Positions 1 through 8,478 of a stretch of DNA of 64,000 bases are shown here, one piece after another; position 1 is the stretch's first letter; every line of letters begins with the position of its first letter. This stretch comes from a bacterium (GTDB taxonomy: Bacteria > SAR324 > XYD2-FULL-50-16). The notes under the pieces were generated by a model, which was given only the letters and a program-made list of their open reading frames with translations, ran no database searches and was not told the DNA's origin. A program made the translations under genes and the position numbers. The DNA is taken from positions 1 through 64,000 of the forward strand of contig JAHJTV010000043.1 of NCBI GenBank assembly GCA_018829445.1. Direction: 5' to 3'.

Positions 1-2
1 TT

Positions 3-33
3 GATGGGCAACGAGTAGCCCATCCTACTTTTT
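3..33 (+). terminator. Terminator-like hairpin of an upstream gene
   Basis: A perfect 7-bp stem (GATGGGC / GCCCATC) with an 8-nt loop is followed by a T-rich run. It probably ends a gene lying left of the window. The stem is short, so this is tentative. Confidence 0.45.
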
Positions 34-226
34 CTAAACAAATAATAGCTAAAGTTAAAGTAATGGCGTCTTTGTACATTCCATTATTTTGAAAGCCGTT
101 TCTCGTTATTGTTGCAATAACCTAACCGGACATTGCTGAATACACATACAACTCGTTGAATTCCTATCAAATATCGATCGGGACTATTGATACCTTTAGA
201 GAGCCAACTTCCAACAGGAGGAAAGG

Positions 227-1465
227 GTGGATAATCAAATCACAGAAAATAAAAGAGATAGTGTTGGATCTGTAATGATGGAGACAATGAAGGGATATTT
301 TCTTGAACTGGATAAAGCTGCAAAAAGTAGATTTAGGAAGATCGCATGGTGTACCAGTATCGGACCAGCAGAACTTCTCCACAGTATGGGTTTTTTGGTT
401 TATTTTCCCGAAAACCATGGTCCGCTGTTGGGATTATCTCGAACAAGCGGCGATCTGATGCTGAATTACACAGCAGAAGGTTTTTCCCGTGATGTTCGCG
501 TGCTCCCGGCCTCGGACAGCAGGCCTTATTTTTCCGGGAAAATACCATCTCGACAGACATACGGTCTGGAAATCCCCCTACCTGATGTGTTGGTTTACAA
601 CAGCAACCAGAATCGAGATGTTAAGGACTGGTTTACCTGGTATGCCCAAAAACTGAAAAAACCGATATTGGAAGTGATAACTCCATCCAATATCGGTGAC
701 ATAAAAGATGATGAGCTAAGTGGCATCTCGCAGCAGTTAAGGGATATGATTCCAACATTGGAAAAAGTATCCGGAAACAAGTTTGATGAAGATCGTTTAA
801 AAGAGACGGTTGCTCTCAGCCGCCAATCCTCGGAATTGTGGGAAGCCTGTCTTCAGACATCGGCGTTCTTGCCGTCACCATGGAGCTTCTTCGATCAAAT
901 ACTACACATGGGGCCGGCAATAGTATTAAGGGGAACAAACGAGGCTGTGGACTATTATAATCTTTTGTTAAAGGATCTTCAAAAAAAGATCAAAGTTGGG
1001 TTTTCGGCAGTTGAACATGAGGCATTAAGAATCTATTGGGATGGAATGCCAATCTGGGGCAAACTGAGGGGTTTGGAGAAGCTTTTTCGGTCAATGAACA
1101 GTTGTGTCGTTGCCTCAACCTACTGCAATAGCTGGGTTTATAACCAATTTGATGAAGATGACCCATTTAAAGGCATGGCTCGAGCTTTTAGCGAGTTTAT
1201 AATGGTCAGAGATGATGACTACAAGGAATTTTACATCAAAAACATGTTTCGCAATTTCCGGGTCAATGGGATGATTCATTTTGACGCAAAAACCTGCCCC
1301 AACAAGAACAGTAATCGCTTCTGTATGCCGGAAGGGTTTTCAAAAAAACTGGGCATATCCACTCTGACTCTTACCGGGGATCTGCATGAGTTGTATTTTT
1401 ACAATGAGAAACAGACCGTTACCAAGATAGAGGCATTTATTGAGCAGCTCATGAAATGGAACTAA
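227..1465 (+). CDS. 2-hydroxyacyl-CoA dehydratase D-component (HgdB/BcrC-like) family protein
   Basis: The 412-residue protein resembles the family of 2-hydroxyglutaryl-CoA dehydratase subunits and benzoyl-CoA reductase subunits, which use a [4Fe-4S] cluster for radical reductive chemistry on acyl-CoA esters. Visible family marks are the N-terminal WCTSIGPAELL segment (Cys42), a central STYC segment (Cys300) and a C-terminal HFDAKTC...C segment (Cys357, Cys366) followed by LTLTGD. Translation starts at GTG 227, placed just after a strong AGGAGGAAAG ribosome site. Enzymes of this family normally need a second, related subunit and an ATP-dependent activator (HgdC type); neither is beside it. 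The neighbouring CoA-transferases suggest an acyl-CoA substrate, but the specificity cannot be read from sequence. Confidence 0.8.
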   Translation: MDNQITENKRDSVGSVMMETMKGYFLELDKAAKSRFRKIAWCTSIGPAELLHSMGFLVYFPENHGPLLGLSRTSGDLMLNYTAEGFSRDVRVLPASDSRPYFSGKIPSRQTYGLEIPLPDVLVYNSNQNRDVKDWFTWYAQKLKKPILEVITPSNIGDIKDDELSGISQQLRDMIPTLEKVSGNKFDEDRLKETVALSRQSSELWEACLQTSAFLPSPWSFFDQILHMGPAIVLRGTNEAVDYYNLLLKDLQKKIKVGFSAVEHEALRIYWDGMPIWGKLRGLEKLFRSMNSCVVASTYCNSWVYNQFDEDDPFKGMARAFSEFIMVRDDDYKEFYIKNMFRNFRVNGMIHFDAKTCPNKNSNRFCMPEGFSKKLGISTLTLTGDLHELYFYNEKQTVTKIEAFIEQLMKWN

Positions 1466-1762
1466 AGAGAAAATCCCTAAACAAGAATTAACGCAGATCG
1501 AGGCGAAGAGAGCCAAACCTCTCCATGAAGTTATATCGCAGGAATAGTCTTCTTAAACGATAATAGACTTCAATTCACAACCTTATCTATCCCGAATCAT
1601 TATTACCAATACTTTTGACACTCTATTTGTGGATAGAATCGAATTTTTATGTTCACATTGGGGTATAAAACACTAATGATTTCCATTTCTGCTGATATTG
1701 AATCTTAATGATCACCTGGGAAGAAAATCGGCTTATCAGCTTCCCGCAACAGGAGATAACAA
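1466..1762. other. Intergenic region without a recognised gene
   Basis: About 300 bp separate the dehydratase-like gene from the CoA-transferase. I see no hairpin with a T-run and no sigma-54 box here. The ribosome site of the next gene (CAGGAGATAACAA) lies at its right end. Confidence 0.5.
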
Positions 1763-3247
1763 ATGTACCTGAATGGTAATTTCCCCGTATTGACGGCTGA
1801 AGAAGCCGCATCATTCATTCATCACAATGACCTGGTTGCTTTCAGCGGTTTTTCCCCTGCCGGTGCTGCCAAGGTTGTTCCATCAGCTATTGCATCAAGG
1901 GCAAAAGAGTTACATCAAAAGGGAGAGGCTTTCAAGATACGAGTCTTGACAGGAGCGTCCAGCAGTAATGCCATTGACAAGGATCTGGTTGAAGCGGATG
2001 CAGTTTCATGGCGTGCACCCTATCAGGGAGTAAGTGCTATTCGACAACGGATCAACGCTCAGGACGTCGAGTACATTGACATGCACCTCTCAGCCGTTCC
2101 TCAGACTGTTGATGCGGGTTTCTTTGGCAAGGTAAATGTCGCTGTTATTGAAGCCACTGAAATAACAGCAGATGGACGAGTTTATCTGACAACTTCCATC
2201 GGTGCATCGCCAACCTTTCTGAAGTGTGCCGATAAGGTAATTATTGAGATCAATAGCTATCACTCGCCTCGATTAAGAGAAATGGCGGACATCTCCATTA
2301 TGCCACCACCACCTCGACGAAACCCCATTCCTATTTTTGAAACCATGACTCGTATCGGCTGGCCTTATGCAACAGTCGACCCTTCCAAGGTACTGGGTGT
2401 TGTCTTAACTGATAAGCCTGATGAGGTTATGGATTTTAATCTGCCCGATGATGTCAGTAAAAAAATCGCCGGTCATGTGGTAGATTTTCTGGTAAAGGAG
2501 CTGAGATTAAGGAGTAAGACTCAGAGGCTGTACCCATTTCAGGCAGGAGTAGGCAATGTGGCTAATGCTGTTTTGTCGGCCTTGGGAGAAAACGAAGCCA
2601 TTCCTCCCTTTTATATGTACACGGAGGTGATGCAGGATGCCATGGTTGACCTGATGCTTGAAGGAAAACTTCTGGGAGCCAGTGCCTGTAGTCTGACCGT
2701 TACCGCTGAAAAGCTGAAACAGATTGTTAGTCACATGGATCTGTTTGGATCACATGTGGTGTTGCGTCCCCAGGAGTTTTCAAATCATCCCGGCATTATT
2801 CGTCGTTTAGGCGTTATTGCCCTGAATACAGCATTGGAGGTGGATATTTACGGCAATGCCAATTCTTCCCACATCTATGGAACGGACGTGTTAAATGGAA
2901 TTGGTGGTAGTGGTGAGTTTACAAGGAATGCTTATCTTTCGGTTTTAATGACGCCTTCCACCGCCAAAAATGATAAAATCTCTGCTATCGTCCCCATGTG
3001 TCCTCATGTGGATAACAACGAACATTCGGTACAAGTGATAGTCACAGAGCAGGGACTGGCTGATCTCAGAGGTCTTGGACCAGCACACCGGGCTGAAGTG
3101 TTAATCGAAACCTGTGCTCATCCAAAATACAGGGATTATCTTTATCAATACGTTAAGGATTCAAGAAAAGGTCATATCCGTCATAATCTGGAGAAATGCT
3201 TTGAACTGCATCGAAACCTGATGCATACCGGACAGATGTTGCCTTAA
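1763..3247 (+). CDS. Acetyl-CoA hydrolase/CoA-transferase, Cat1/ScpC type
   Basis: This 494-residue protein has the length and motifs of class I CoA-transferases that move CoA between succinate, acetate or propionate (Cat1, ScpC, AarC families). The GVGNVANAV loop and the MYTEVMQDAM segment are clear; Glu288 in the latter matches the catalytic glutamate that forms the glutamyl-CoA thioester in this family. The HVDNNEHSVQVIVTEQG and DLRGL segments near the C terminus are also typical. The ATG follows CAGGAGATAACAA. It would be cytosolic and interconvert acyl-CoA and free acids made by the neighbouring acyl-CoA genes. Hydrolase and transferase activity cannot be told apart here. Confidence 0.88.
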   Translation: MYLNGNFPVLTAEEAASFIHHNDLVAFSGFSPAGAAKVVPSAIASRAKELHQKGEAFKIRVLTGASSSNAIDKDLVEADAVSWRAPYQGVSAIRQRINAQDVEYIDMHLSAVPQTVDAGFFGKVNVAVIEATEITADGRVYLTTSIGASPTFLKCADKVIIEINSYHSPRLREMADISIMPPPPRRNPIPIFETMTRIGWPYATVDPSKVLGVVLTDKPDEVMDFNLPDDVSKKIAGHVVDFLVKELRLRSKTQRLYPFQAGVGNVANAVLSALGENEAIPPFYMYTEVMQDAMVDLMLEGKLLGASACSLTVTAEKLKQIVSHMDLFGSHVVLRPQEFSNHPGIIRRLGVIALNTALEVDIYGNANSSHIYGTDVLNGIGGSGEFTRNAYLSVLMTPSTAKNDKISAIVPMCPHVDNNEHSVQVIVTEQGLADLRGLGPAHRAEVLIETCAHPKYRDYLYQYVKDSRKGHIRHNLEKCFELHRNLMHTGQMLP

Positions 3248-3363
3248 TGGATGATTAGTCTTTTCCTGACAGTCGTTTTCAAAATGATACCCCCTATTTT
3301 ATCAGCAGATATTTTCTCTGCCGCTGACTCAATAAGGGTGTGACTCCTAAAATTAGCGGCCTT

Positions 3364-5247
3364 CTACAACGCGGGCGGATTCAGGTTTTCAAAGGAAATG
3401 GTCAGGTGATACTCGCCGGGTTCCAGTTTTGCCTGAACGGATCCATAACGCTCGAAAACCTTCATCATCGATTTATTGGATGTCAACACATCAGCAACGA
3501 ATCCCTGAAGTCCTCTCTCCTTGGCTAACCGAATCAACTGACGGTAGAGATAACTGGCGATACCTTGATTCTGGTATTTTTCATCCACAAAAAAAGCGAT
3601 ATCCGCAAAAGGAGTTTTATCCAGCTTAACATAGCGAGCCTCCGCGATGATCTTCCCCTGACCAACCTCCCCTAGCAAGCCCACAATGGAAAGGGTTTGT
3701 CTGTAGTCAACATTCACATATTGCTGCATCTTGGCATGCGGCATGGATTTAATATGAGTAAAATAACGATAATAAACCGCTTCCTTGGAAAACCGGTAAA
3801 ATAAGCGTCTCATCTGCTCTTCGTCCGACGGTCTAATGGCACGGAAACGAACCTCCAGATTGTCTTTGAACCTGTTTTTAAAATTGATTTCAGAAGGATA
3901 AAGTGCTGTCGATTCAGACAGAAATATCTGATCCTTAAAGAGAATATTTGCCTGTTTGGCTTCTTCCACCAACTGCAAGCGATCCTCGGGGTGCGCCACT
4001 TCAATCATGGCCTGGGCTCTTTCCCTGACGGTACGTCCTTTCAAATAAGCAACACCATAGTCGGTAATGACCATATCCACAGATCCCCGAGAATTGAACT
4101 GATAGGGATAATTGGCTATGGAGAGATGGATATTGGACTCTTTTTTCAGGTTTCTGCTGGGAAGAGCAAAAACACTCATTCCCCCTTTTGAGAGTCTTGA
4201 TGCCATAACAAAATTGATAATTTCCCCCGGGGTTATAGCAACATTGCTTTTCCCCGCATGAATGGCAATTCCTCCTGACAGATCCACTTTGCGACACGGA
4301 GTAATAGCCACAAATCCCGGATTCTGGCCGATCGATAAGGGATTCATAACCTTTTCAGTGGACTGAAATTCCACCAGGGGGTTGCTATCCAACCAACTCA
4401 TCAGGTCTGCGCTGCCTAATGCATATGAAGTCAGTGATTTTCCTTTAAAGATGCCTTTGTAACGGTTGGAAACAGCACCACTCTCTTGGAGATCCATGAG
4501 TGCGTCAGTAAAAAACGGGGTATGAATACCAAGGTTCCGCTTTTGTTTTAGTTCTTCGGTGAGAGCTTCGAAAAGTGGCCCGATGGAAAAGGCGACACAG
4601 CTGCAATCATCGATCACGGATGCCACATTGGCAGCCAAATGTCTAAAGGTATCATCAATCGGCCAACGATCAAAGTAGATTGGCGGTTTCGTTGAGTTTA
4701 CCATTAGATCGAATTCGGATTGGTGTACAAAGGTATCTCCAAAGGTAACCGGAATTTGATGATTGATTTCACCAACAACCAGATTTGCTTTTTGCATGGC
4801 CTGCCTGGCACAATCCATGGCAACACCCAGGCTGCAATATCCTAAACGATTGGGAGGTGTAACCTGGATAAAAGCCACATCGATATTAACAAGACCCGAT
4901 TCAATCAAATGGGGAATCTGGGAAAAATAGCCCGGAATCAAATCTACACGCCCTTTTTTAATTGCATCATTGGCGACCCATCCCTGAAAAAAGGTTTTGA
5001 GCCGATATTTATTGGAATTTAATGTATCATGGGCAATGACATCTCCCAGACTGAATACCTGGATCAATTCCAGATCCGTAAGATTATAATTTCCTGAAGA
5101 TATGAGACCCGAAACCAATGTGCGAGGTTCCGCCACTCCTGTACTCAAGAAAATACTCATTCCCGGTTTCAGACGGTCAAGCACTTCTTCTAACTGAACG
5201 GTTGGAGGAACTTTACTATTTAGGGTTTGTGCAGCCATGGCTCCCAT
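3364..5247 (-). CDS. CoA-transferase-like domain fused to a GNAT acetyltransferase
   Basis: The 627-residue protein joins an acetyl-CoA hydrolase/4-hydroxybutyrate CoA-transferase-like part (about 1-445) to a GNAT domain (about 463-618, acetyl-CoA loop YQNQGIAS at 558-565). In 4-hydroxybutyrate CoA-transferases the catalytic glutamate lies in an IHSEM-type segment; here the matching segment is IHTPFF, with Pro244 in its place, so transferase activity is doubtful. The plan recalls Pat-type lysine acetyltransferases, where a non-catalytic acyl-CoA synthetase-like part senses ligand for a GNAT domain; that role is inference. Start may be ATG 5247 or ATG 5238. A sigma-54-like promoter lies about 105 bp upstream. 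It converges with the Cat1-type gene. Confidence 0.85.
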   Translation of the reverse strand: MGAMAAQTLNSKVPPTVQLEEVLDRLKPGMSIFLSTGVAEPRTLVSGLISSGNYNLTDLELIQVFSLGDVIAHDTLNSNKYRLKTFFQGWVANDAIKKGRVDLIPGYFSQIPHLIESGLVNIDVAFIQVTPPNRLGYCSLGVAMDCARQAMQKANLVVGEINHQIPVTFGDTFVHQSEFDLMVNSTKPPIYFDRWPIDDTFRHLAANVASVIDDCSCVAFSIGPLFEALTEELKQKRNLGIHTPFFTDALMDLQESGAVSNRYKGIFKGKSLTSYALGSADLMSWLDSNPLVEFQSTEKVMNPLSIGQNPGFVAITPCRKVDLSGGIAIHAGKSNVAITPGEIINFVMASRLSKGGMSVFALPSRNLKKESNIHLSIANYPYQFNSRGSVDMVITDYGVAYLKGRTVRERAQAMIEVAHPEDRLQLVEEAKQANILFKDQIFLSESTALYPSEINFKNRFKDNLEVRFRAIRPSDEEQMRRLFYRFSKEAVYYRYFTHIKSMPHAKMQQYVNVDYRQTLSIVGLLGEVGQGKIIAEARYVKLDKTPFADIAFFVDEKYQNQGIASYLYRQLIRLAKERGLQGFVADVLTSNKSMMKVFERYGSVQAKLEPGEYHLTISFENLNPPAL

Positions 5248-5351
5248 CCTGTTTTTAGATTGTTAATCGGAACTTTTGAACGAATATGGAAAAAGCATTT
5301 AAAATTGTGCCGGGTTGGTTTATAACGGTGGCTTATATACAGTTACCTTGC

Positions 5352-5367
5352 TGCAACAGCCATACCA
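5352..5367 (-). promoter_or_regulatory. Sigma-54-type promoter for the CoA-transferase-GNAT gene
   Basis: Read on the minus strand the sequence is TGGTATGGCTGTTGCA. It has the diagnostic GG-N10-GC spacing and a perfect TTGCA -12 box against the consensus TGGCACG-N4-TTGCA. The start codon is about 105 bp downstream. Confidence 0.65.
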
Positions 5368-5585
5368 TCTGTATAGCATATGGTTTAGCGCTATACGGCT
5401 AACATTCTTCGCTTTATTATGGTGATAAAGAATAGAATACAGAATAAAAAAGAGTTGTGTTACTTCATTTTACATTTTGAAAAAGAAACTGACATTATTT
5501 AGAGGAATAGTTCTTTAACACGTGAATAGATGAATGGAATACCAATAAATTAAAGGTATTAGCGCAAATACTATTTTTAGACTAA

Positions 5586-5601
5586 TGGTACAACTCATGC
5601 A
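5586..5601 (+). promoter_or_regulatory. Possible sigma-54-type promoter for the Hsp20 gene
   Basis: TGGTACAACTCATGCA keeps the GG-N10-GC spacing and TGG of the -24 box, but the -12 box is ATGC rather than TTGC. It lies about 118 bp before the Hsp20 start codon. Confidence 0.4.
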
Positions 5602-5718
5602 CTTGGTATTCTTAGGGCCGGTCATGCCAAGGCCTGCTATTTTTTTCAATTTTACAGACTAATCCTGGGCCCACCGGAAAATCGATAACTCAGGGGGCTC
5701 AAAAAGAAGGAGGCTAAT

Positions 5719-6165
5719 ATGTATACTGATCTATACAAACCTTATCGACAAAAAGGGTCAATTATAAATGAGATGGAAAACCTGCTTCAGAAACACTTTG
5801 GTGGATTCATTAACACCGGACCGTTAGCTGGTGAATGGCTGTTACCTGAAAATATCGAGGAAACAAAAGACAGTCTGATTGTAACCGTTGACTTGCCTGG
5901 GTTGTCACCAGAAAACATTGATTTGATAATTACCGGTGACACCCTGACAATCAGAGGAGAAAGGAAAGAAAACAGTGGACAAGTGGCTTTTCAACACCTT
6001 TTAGGTGAGAAATATTACGGTTCTTTTCATCGCTCGATTAAGCTTCCTATTAGCGTACAATCAGATAAAATTGATGCCATGTTTTATAATGAGAGATTGA
6101 AAATAGTGTTGCCAAAAATGGAAGAGGGCGCAAGTAGTAAAAAGATTGAGATTAAAAGTATTTAA
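5719..6165 (+). CDS. Hsp20/alpha-crystallin small heat shock protein
   Basis: This 148-residue protein is a small heat shock protein that holds unfolded proteins without using ATP. The alpha-crystallin core runs from about residue 48 to 140 with the typical DSLIVTVDLPGL entry strand, the ERK segment after LTIRG, and the ERLKIVLPK strand near the end. A strong AAGGAGG ribosome site precedes ATG 5719. It stands alone between two acyl-CoA transcription units, and the upstream sigma-54-like site, rather than a visible CIRCE element, hints at nitrogen- or metabolite-type control instead of a classic HrcA circuit. Confidence 0.92.
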   Translation: MYTDLYKPYRQKGSIINEMENLLQKHFGGFINTGPLAGEWLLPENIEETKDSLIVTVDLPGLSPENIDLIITGDTLTIRGERKENSGQVAFQHLLGEKYYGSFHRSIKLPISVQSDKIDAMFYNERLKIVLPKMEEGASSKKIEIKSI

Positions 6166-6526
6166 CCCATTAGGCTAATAGTCAAAATGGAATATGTTTC
6201 CATTATCGATGGTATTAATCCACCTAAAAAAGAGCCAAACCCGCCAGAATCACCAGTTCCAGATTCTGGCACTCACACCATTCTCCAGCAAATAGTCGGG
6301 TCTCACTTCAATTGTTCTTACCTCCTTTTACAAAGTGTAAAACAAATCGACAACCAGGCCGAATCACTCCATGCCCGATTTTATTCTGATATGCACTAAA
6401 AGTGTTTATAAAACAATCAGTTAAAGATGTTTTGAGTTCAAAAATCCAAAGGGCATACAATTTGCGATTAACTGTCAAAGCAAGATGATATTAACCGAAT
6501 AAGGACTCTAACAAAGGAGAATCTAC
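6166..6526. other. Intergenic region upstream of gctA-like gene
   Basis: The 70-codon ORF at 6187-6399 in this stretch lacks a ribosome site and any family likeness, so I do not call it. The stretch contains a short AATGGAA/TTCCATT hairpin just after Hsp20 and a sigma-54-like promoter at 6451. Confidence 0.55.
6451..6466 (+). promoter_or_regulatory. Sigma-54-type promoter for the gctAB-acyl-CoA synthetase operon
   Basis: GGGCATACAATTTGCG has GG-N10-GC spacing, GGCA in the -24 box and a full TTGC -12 box. It lies about 60 bp before the first start codon of the operon. Confidence 0.6.
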
Positions 6527-7573
6527 ATGGCACTAGCAAGGGATAAGGTAATGAGCGCCAAAGAGGCCATCCACAGGTTTGTGAACAGCGGTGATCATCT
6601 GATTATCGGTAACTACACCCTGTGTGCATGCGCTGAACTGGTTTATGAAGTTGTTAGGCAGGAGAAAAAAGGACTGACCCTGTATTCTCAATCCGGTGTT
6701 TTTGATGTGGAGGTAATGGTAGCAGCCGGATTGGTGGATCGTTTGGTTACTACTTATGTTTTACGATCTGGAGGAAAATCAGGTGGATCTGCAGTTGAAA
6801 GGGCCTTGAAAGCAGGAACCCTGGAACTGGAGGATTATACCAACTATAACTACAATGCCGGTCTAGTGGCCGGCATGCATGGCTTTTCTTTTATACAGGT
6901 ATTCGAAGGGCTGATAGTGACAGATCTCTTCAAAAAAAGAAGCTTTATGAAAGAGAACAAATATCGAATTATCAAATGCCCTTATTCCGGAAAAGATATC
7001 CTGACGGTTCCGGCCATGAATCCGGATGTCTGTATTGTCCACGTCCAAAGAGCGGATAAATTCGGGAATGCACAGTATTGGGGAGCGCTGGGTAGTGTGG
7101 CAGCTGCTGCTTTGGCCAGCAAAAGAATTATCGTTTCCTGTGAAGAAATTGTTGAACATGATGTGATTCAATCCAGCCCTCATCATACCATCATTCCGGC
7201 TTATAGAGTGGATGCCGTAGTTGAGGTTCCCTGGGGAGCTCATCCGACAGAAGTCGTGGGGTATTATAACCTTGATCGACTGGCCTATGGTTTGTTTCAA
7301 GCTGCAGCCGCAACCAAAGATGGTTTAAAAGCCTGGCTGGATGAGTGGGTATATGGCTGTAAAGACCGGAATGCCTATATTGATCATTTTATAACAAAGA
7401 TGGGAAATCAGGCGTTAAACCGCTTAAAGGCAAAAGCTTACTATTCGGCCCCGGCCAATTATGGTGCTGCTTTTACATCCCCTTGGGACTCGAATAATAA
7501 AGAGATATACATGGGTGTCACCTTGGAGGAAATGGAGAAAATTATGACAGAAAGGAGGTTGTTCCATGAATAA
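6527..7573 (+). CDS. CoA-transferase subunit A, glutaconate CoA-transferase-like
   Basis: The 348-residue protein matches the alpha subunit of class I heteromeric CoA-transferases related to glutaconate CoA-transferase (about 320 residues). Family features are the GDHLIIGNYTLCACAELVYEVVR start, the SGGKSGGSAVERAL glycine-rich stretch and VHVQRADKFGNAQYWG. It works with the next gene; the alpha subunit shapes the CoA site while the catalytic glutamate sits in the beta subunit. A strong AAAGGAG site precedes ATG 6527. The 3' end overlaps the next start by 8 bp, a sign of translational coupling. The substrate could be glutaconate, 2-hydroxyglutarate or another acid; sequence alone does not decide. 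Confidence 0.88.
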   Translation: MALARDKVMSAKEAIHRFVNSGDHLIIGNYTLCACAELVYEVVRQEKKGLTLYSQSGVFDVEVMVAAGLVDRLVTTYVLRSGGKSGGSAVERALKAGTLELEDYTNYNYNAGLVAGMHGFSFIQVFEGLIVTDLFKKRSFMKENKYRIIKCPYSGKDILTVPAMNPDVCIVHVQRADKFGNAQYWGALGSVAAAALASKRIIVSCEEIVEHDVIQSSPHHTIIPAYRVDAVVEVPWGAHPTEVVGYYNLDRLAYGLFQAAAATKDGLKAWLDEWVYGCKDRNAYIDHFITKMGNQALNRLKAKAYYSAPANYGAAFTSPWDSNNKEIYMGVTLEEMEKIMTERRLFHE

Positions 7574-8390
7574 AAACTATACGCTAAACGAGCTGCTAAT
7601 CATTGTGGCAGCCAGAGAGATACACGATTATGAAAATGTCATACTGGGTGTAGGCCTTCCCACCACTGCTGGGGCTTTAGCAAAAGCATTGCATGCTCCT
7701 TATGCCAATCTGATGATGGAGTCGGGTATAATCGATTTCCAGCCACTGGTGCAACCCAATCACATCGCGGATGCCATGTGTTGCCGGGGTTTTTCCTATG
7801 CCACCGATCTTTTTTCTGCCTTTACCATGACCTATCGTGGATTTGTGGATGTTTGTTTTCTTGGTGTGGCGCAGATCGATAAATATGGGAATCTGAATAC
7901 CACAGTCATTGGGGATTATTATAAACCGGATCTTAGGTTGCCCGGGGCCGGTGGAGCTGCAGACTTCATTTCCTATGCTAAGAGAACTGTACTAACAATG
8001 CGGGGAGGAGAGTTTGTGGAAGAACTGGACTACTTTACTTCACCTGGCTATCTAACTGGTGGCTCCAGTAGGGAAGATTCCGGTCTTTTCCCAAAAGATT
8101 CCGGACCTTGCATGGTTATTACCAACCAGGGGGTATTCCGGTTTGATTCCGTAACCAAGGAGATGTATCTGGCGCAACTATATCCAGGCATTTGTGTCGA
8201 TGATATTAAAAAGGCGATCCCCTGGGATCTCAAAATTGCAGATGATTTATCGGAGACAGAGCCACCCAGTCAAGAGGAGATCGATTTTATTCGGAAATTT
8301 GCGCCGGCTGAATCGATGGGAAGACCATTGACCATGGAACTGACGATCAGAAATTTTTTTAAACAACTGGAAGCAAGACAGAAAAACTGA
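7566..8390 (+). CDS. CoA-transferase subunit B, glutaconate CoA-transferase-like
   Basis: The 274-residue protein is the beta partner of the upstream subunit. Glu52 in the NLMMESGIIDF segment lines up with the catalytic glutamate of glutaconate CoA-transferase beta (Glu54 in Acidaminococcus). The LPGAGGAADFISYAKRTV segment is the usual glycine-rich CoA-binding region. Its ATG overlaps the end of subunit A and follows AAAGGAGG. Together the two chains would form a cytosolic heteromer that activates an acid at the cost of another acyl-CoA. Since an ADP-forming acyl-CoA synthetase gene follows, the operon can make its CoA ester in two ways. Confidence 0.88.
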   Translation: MNKNYTLNELLIIVAAREIHDYENVILGVGLPTTAGALAKALHAPYANLMMESGIIDFQPLVQPNHIADAMCCRGFSYATDLFSAFTMTYRGFVDVCFLGVAQIDKYGNLNTTVIGDYYKPDLRLPGAGGAADFISYAKRTVLTMRGGEFVEELDYFTSPGYLTGGSSREDSGLFPKDSGPCMVITNQGVFRFDSVTKEMYLAQLYPGICVDDIKKAIPWDLKIADDLSETEPPSQEEIDFIRKFAPAESMGRPLTMELTIRNFFKQLEARQKN

Positions 8391-8478
8391 GCACGAAATC
8401 AGCTTCGAAAAAGGAAAAAGTATCAGTAAAATGGTTTTGATAAAAACCTACCAATGGAAGACTAACAGGAGCCATAAT

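Larger units (their letters stand above)
5248..5718. other. Divergent promoter region between the CoA-transferase-GNAT and Hsp20 genes
   Basis: This 471-bp AT-rich stretch has no convincing gene. It holds a leftward and a rightward sigma-54-like promoter, listed separately, and an inverted GTATAG...CTATAC pair at 5371-5396 just upstream of the leftward promoter that could be an activator site. Confidence 0.6.

Noticed and set aside
6187-6399. 70-codon ORF after the Hsp20 gene
   Set aside because: No ribosome site, no hydrophobic or family pattern, and it covers the leader region with a short hairpin.
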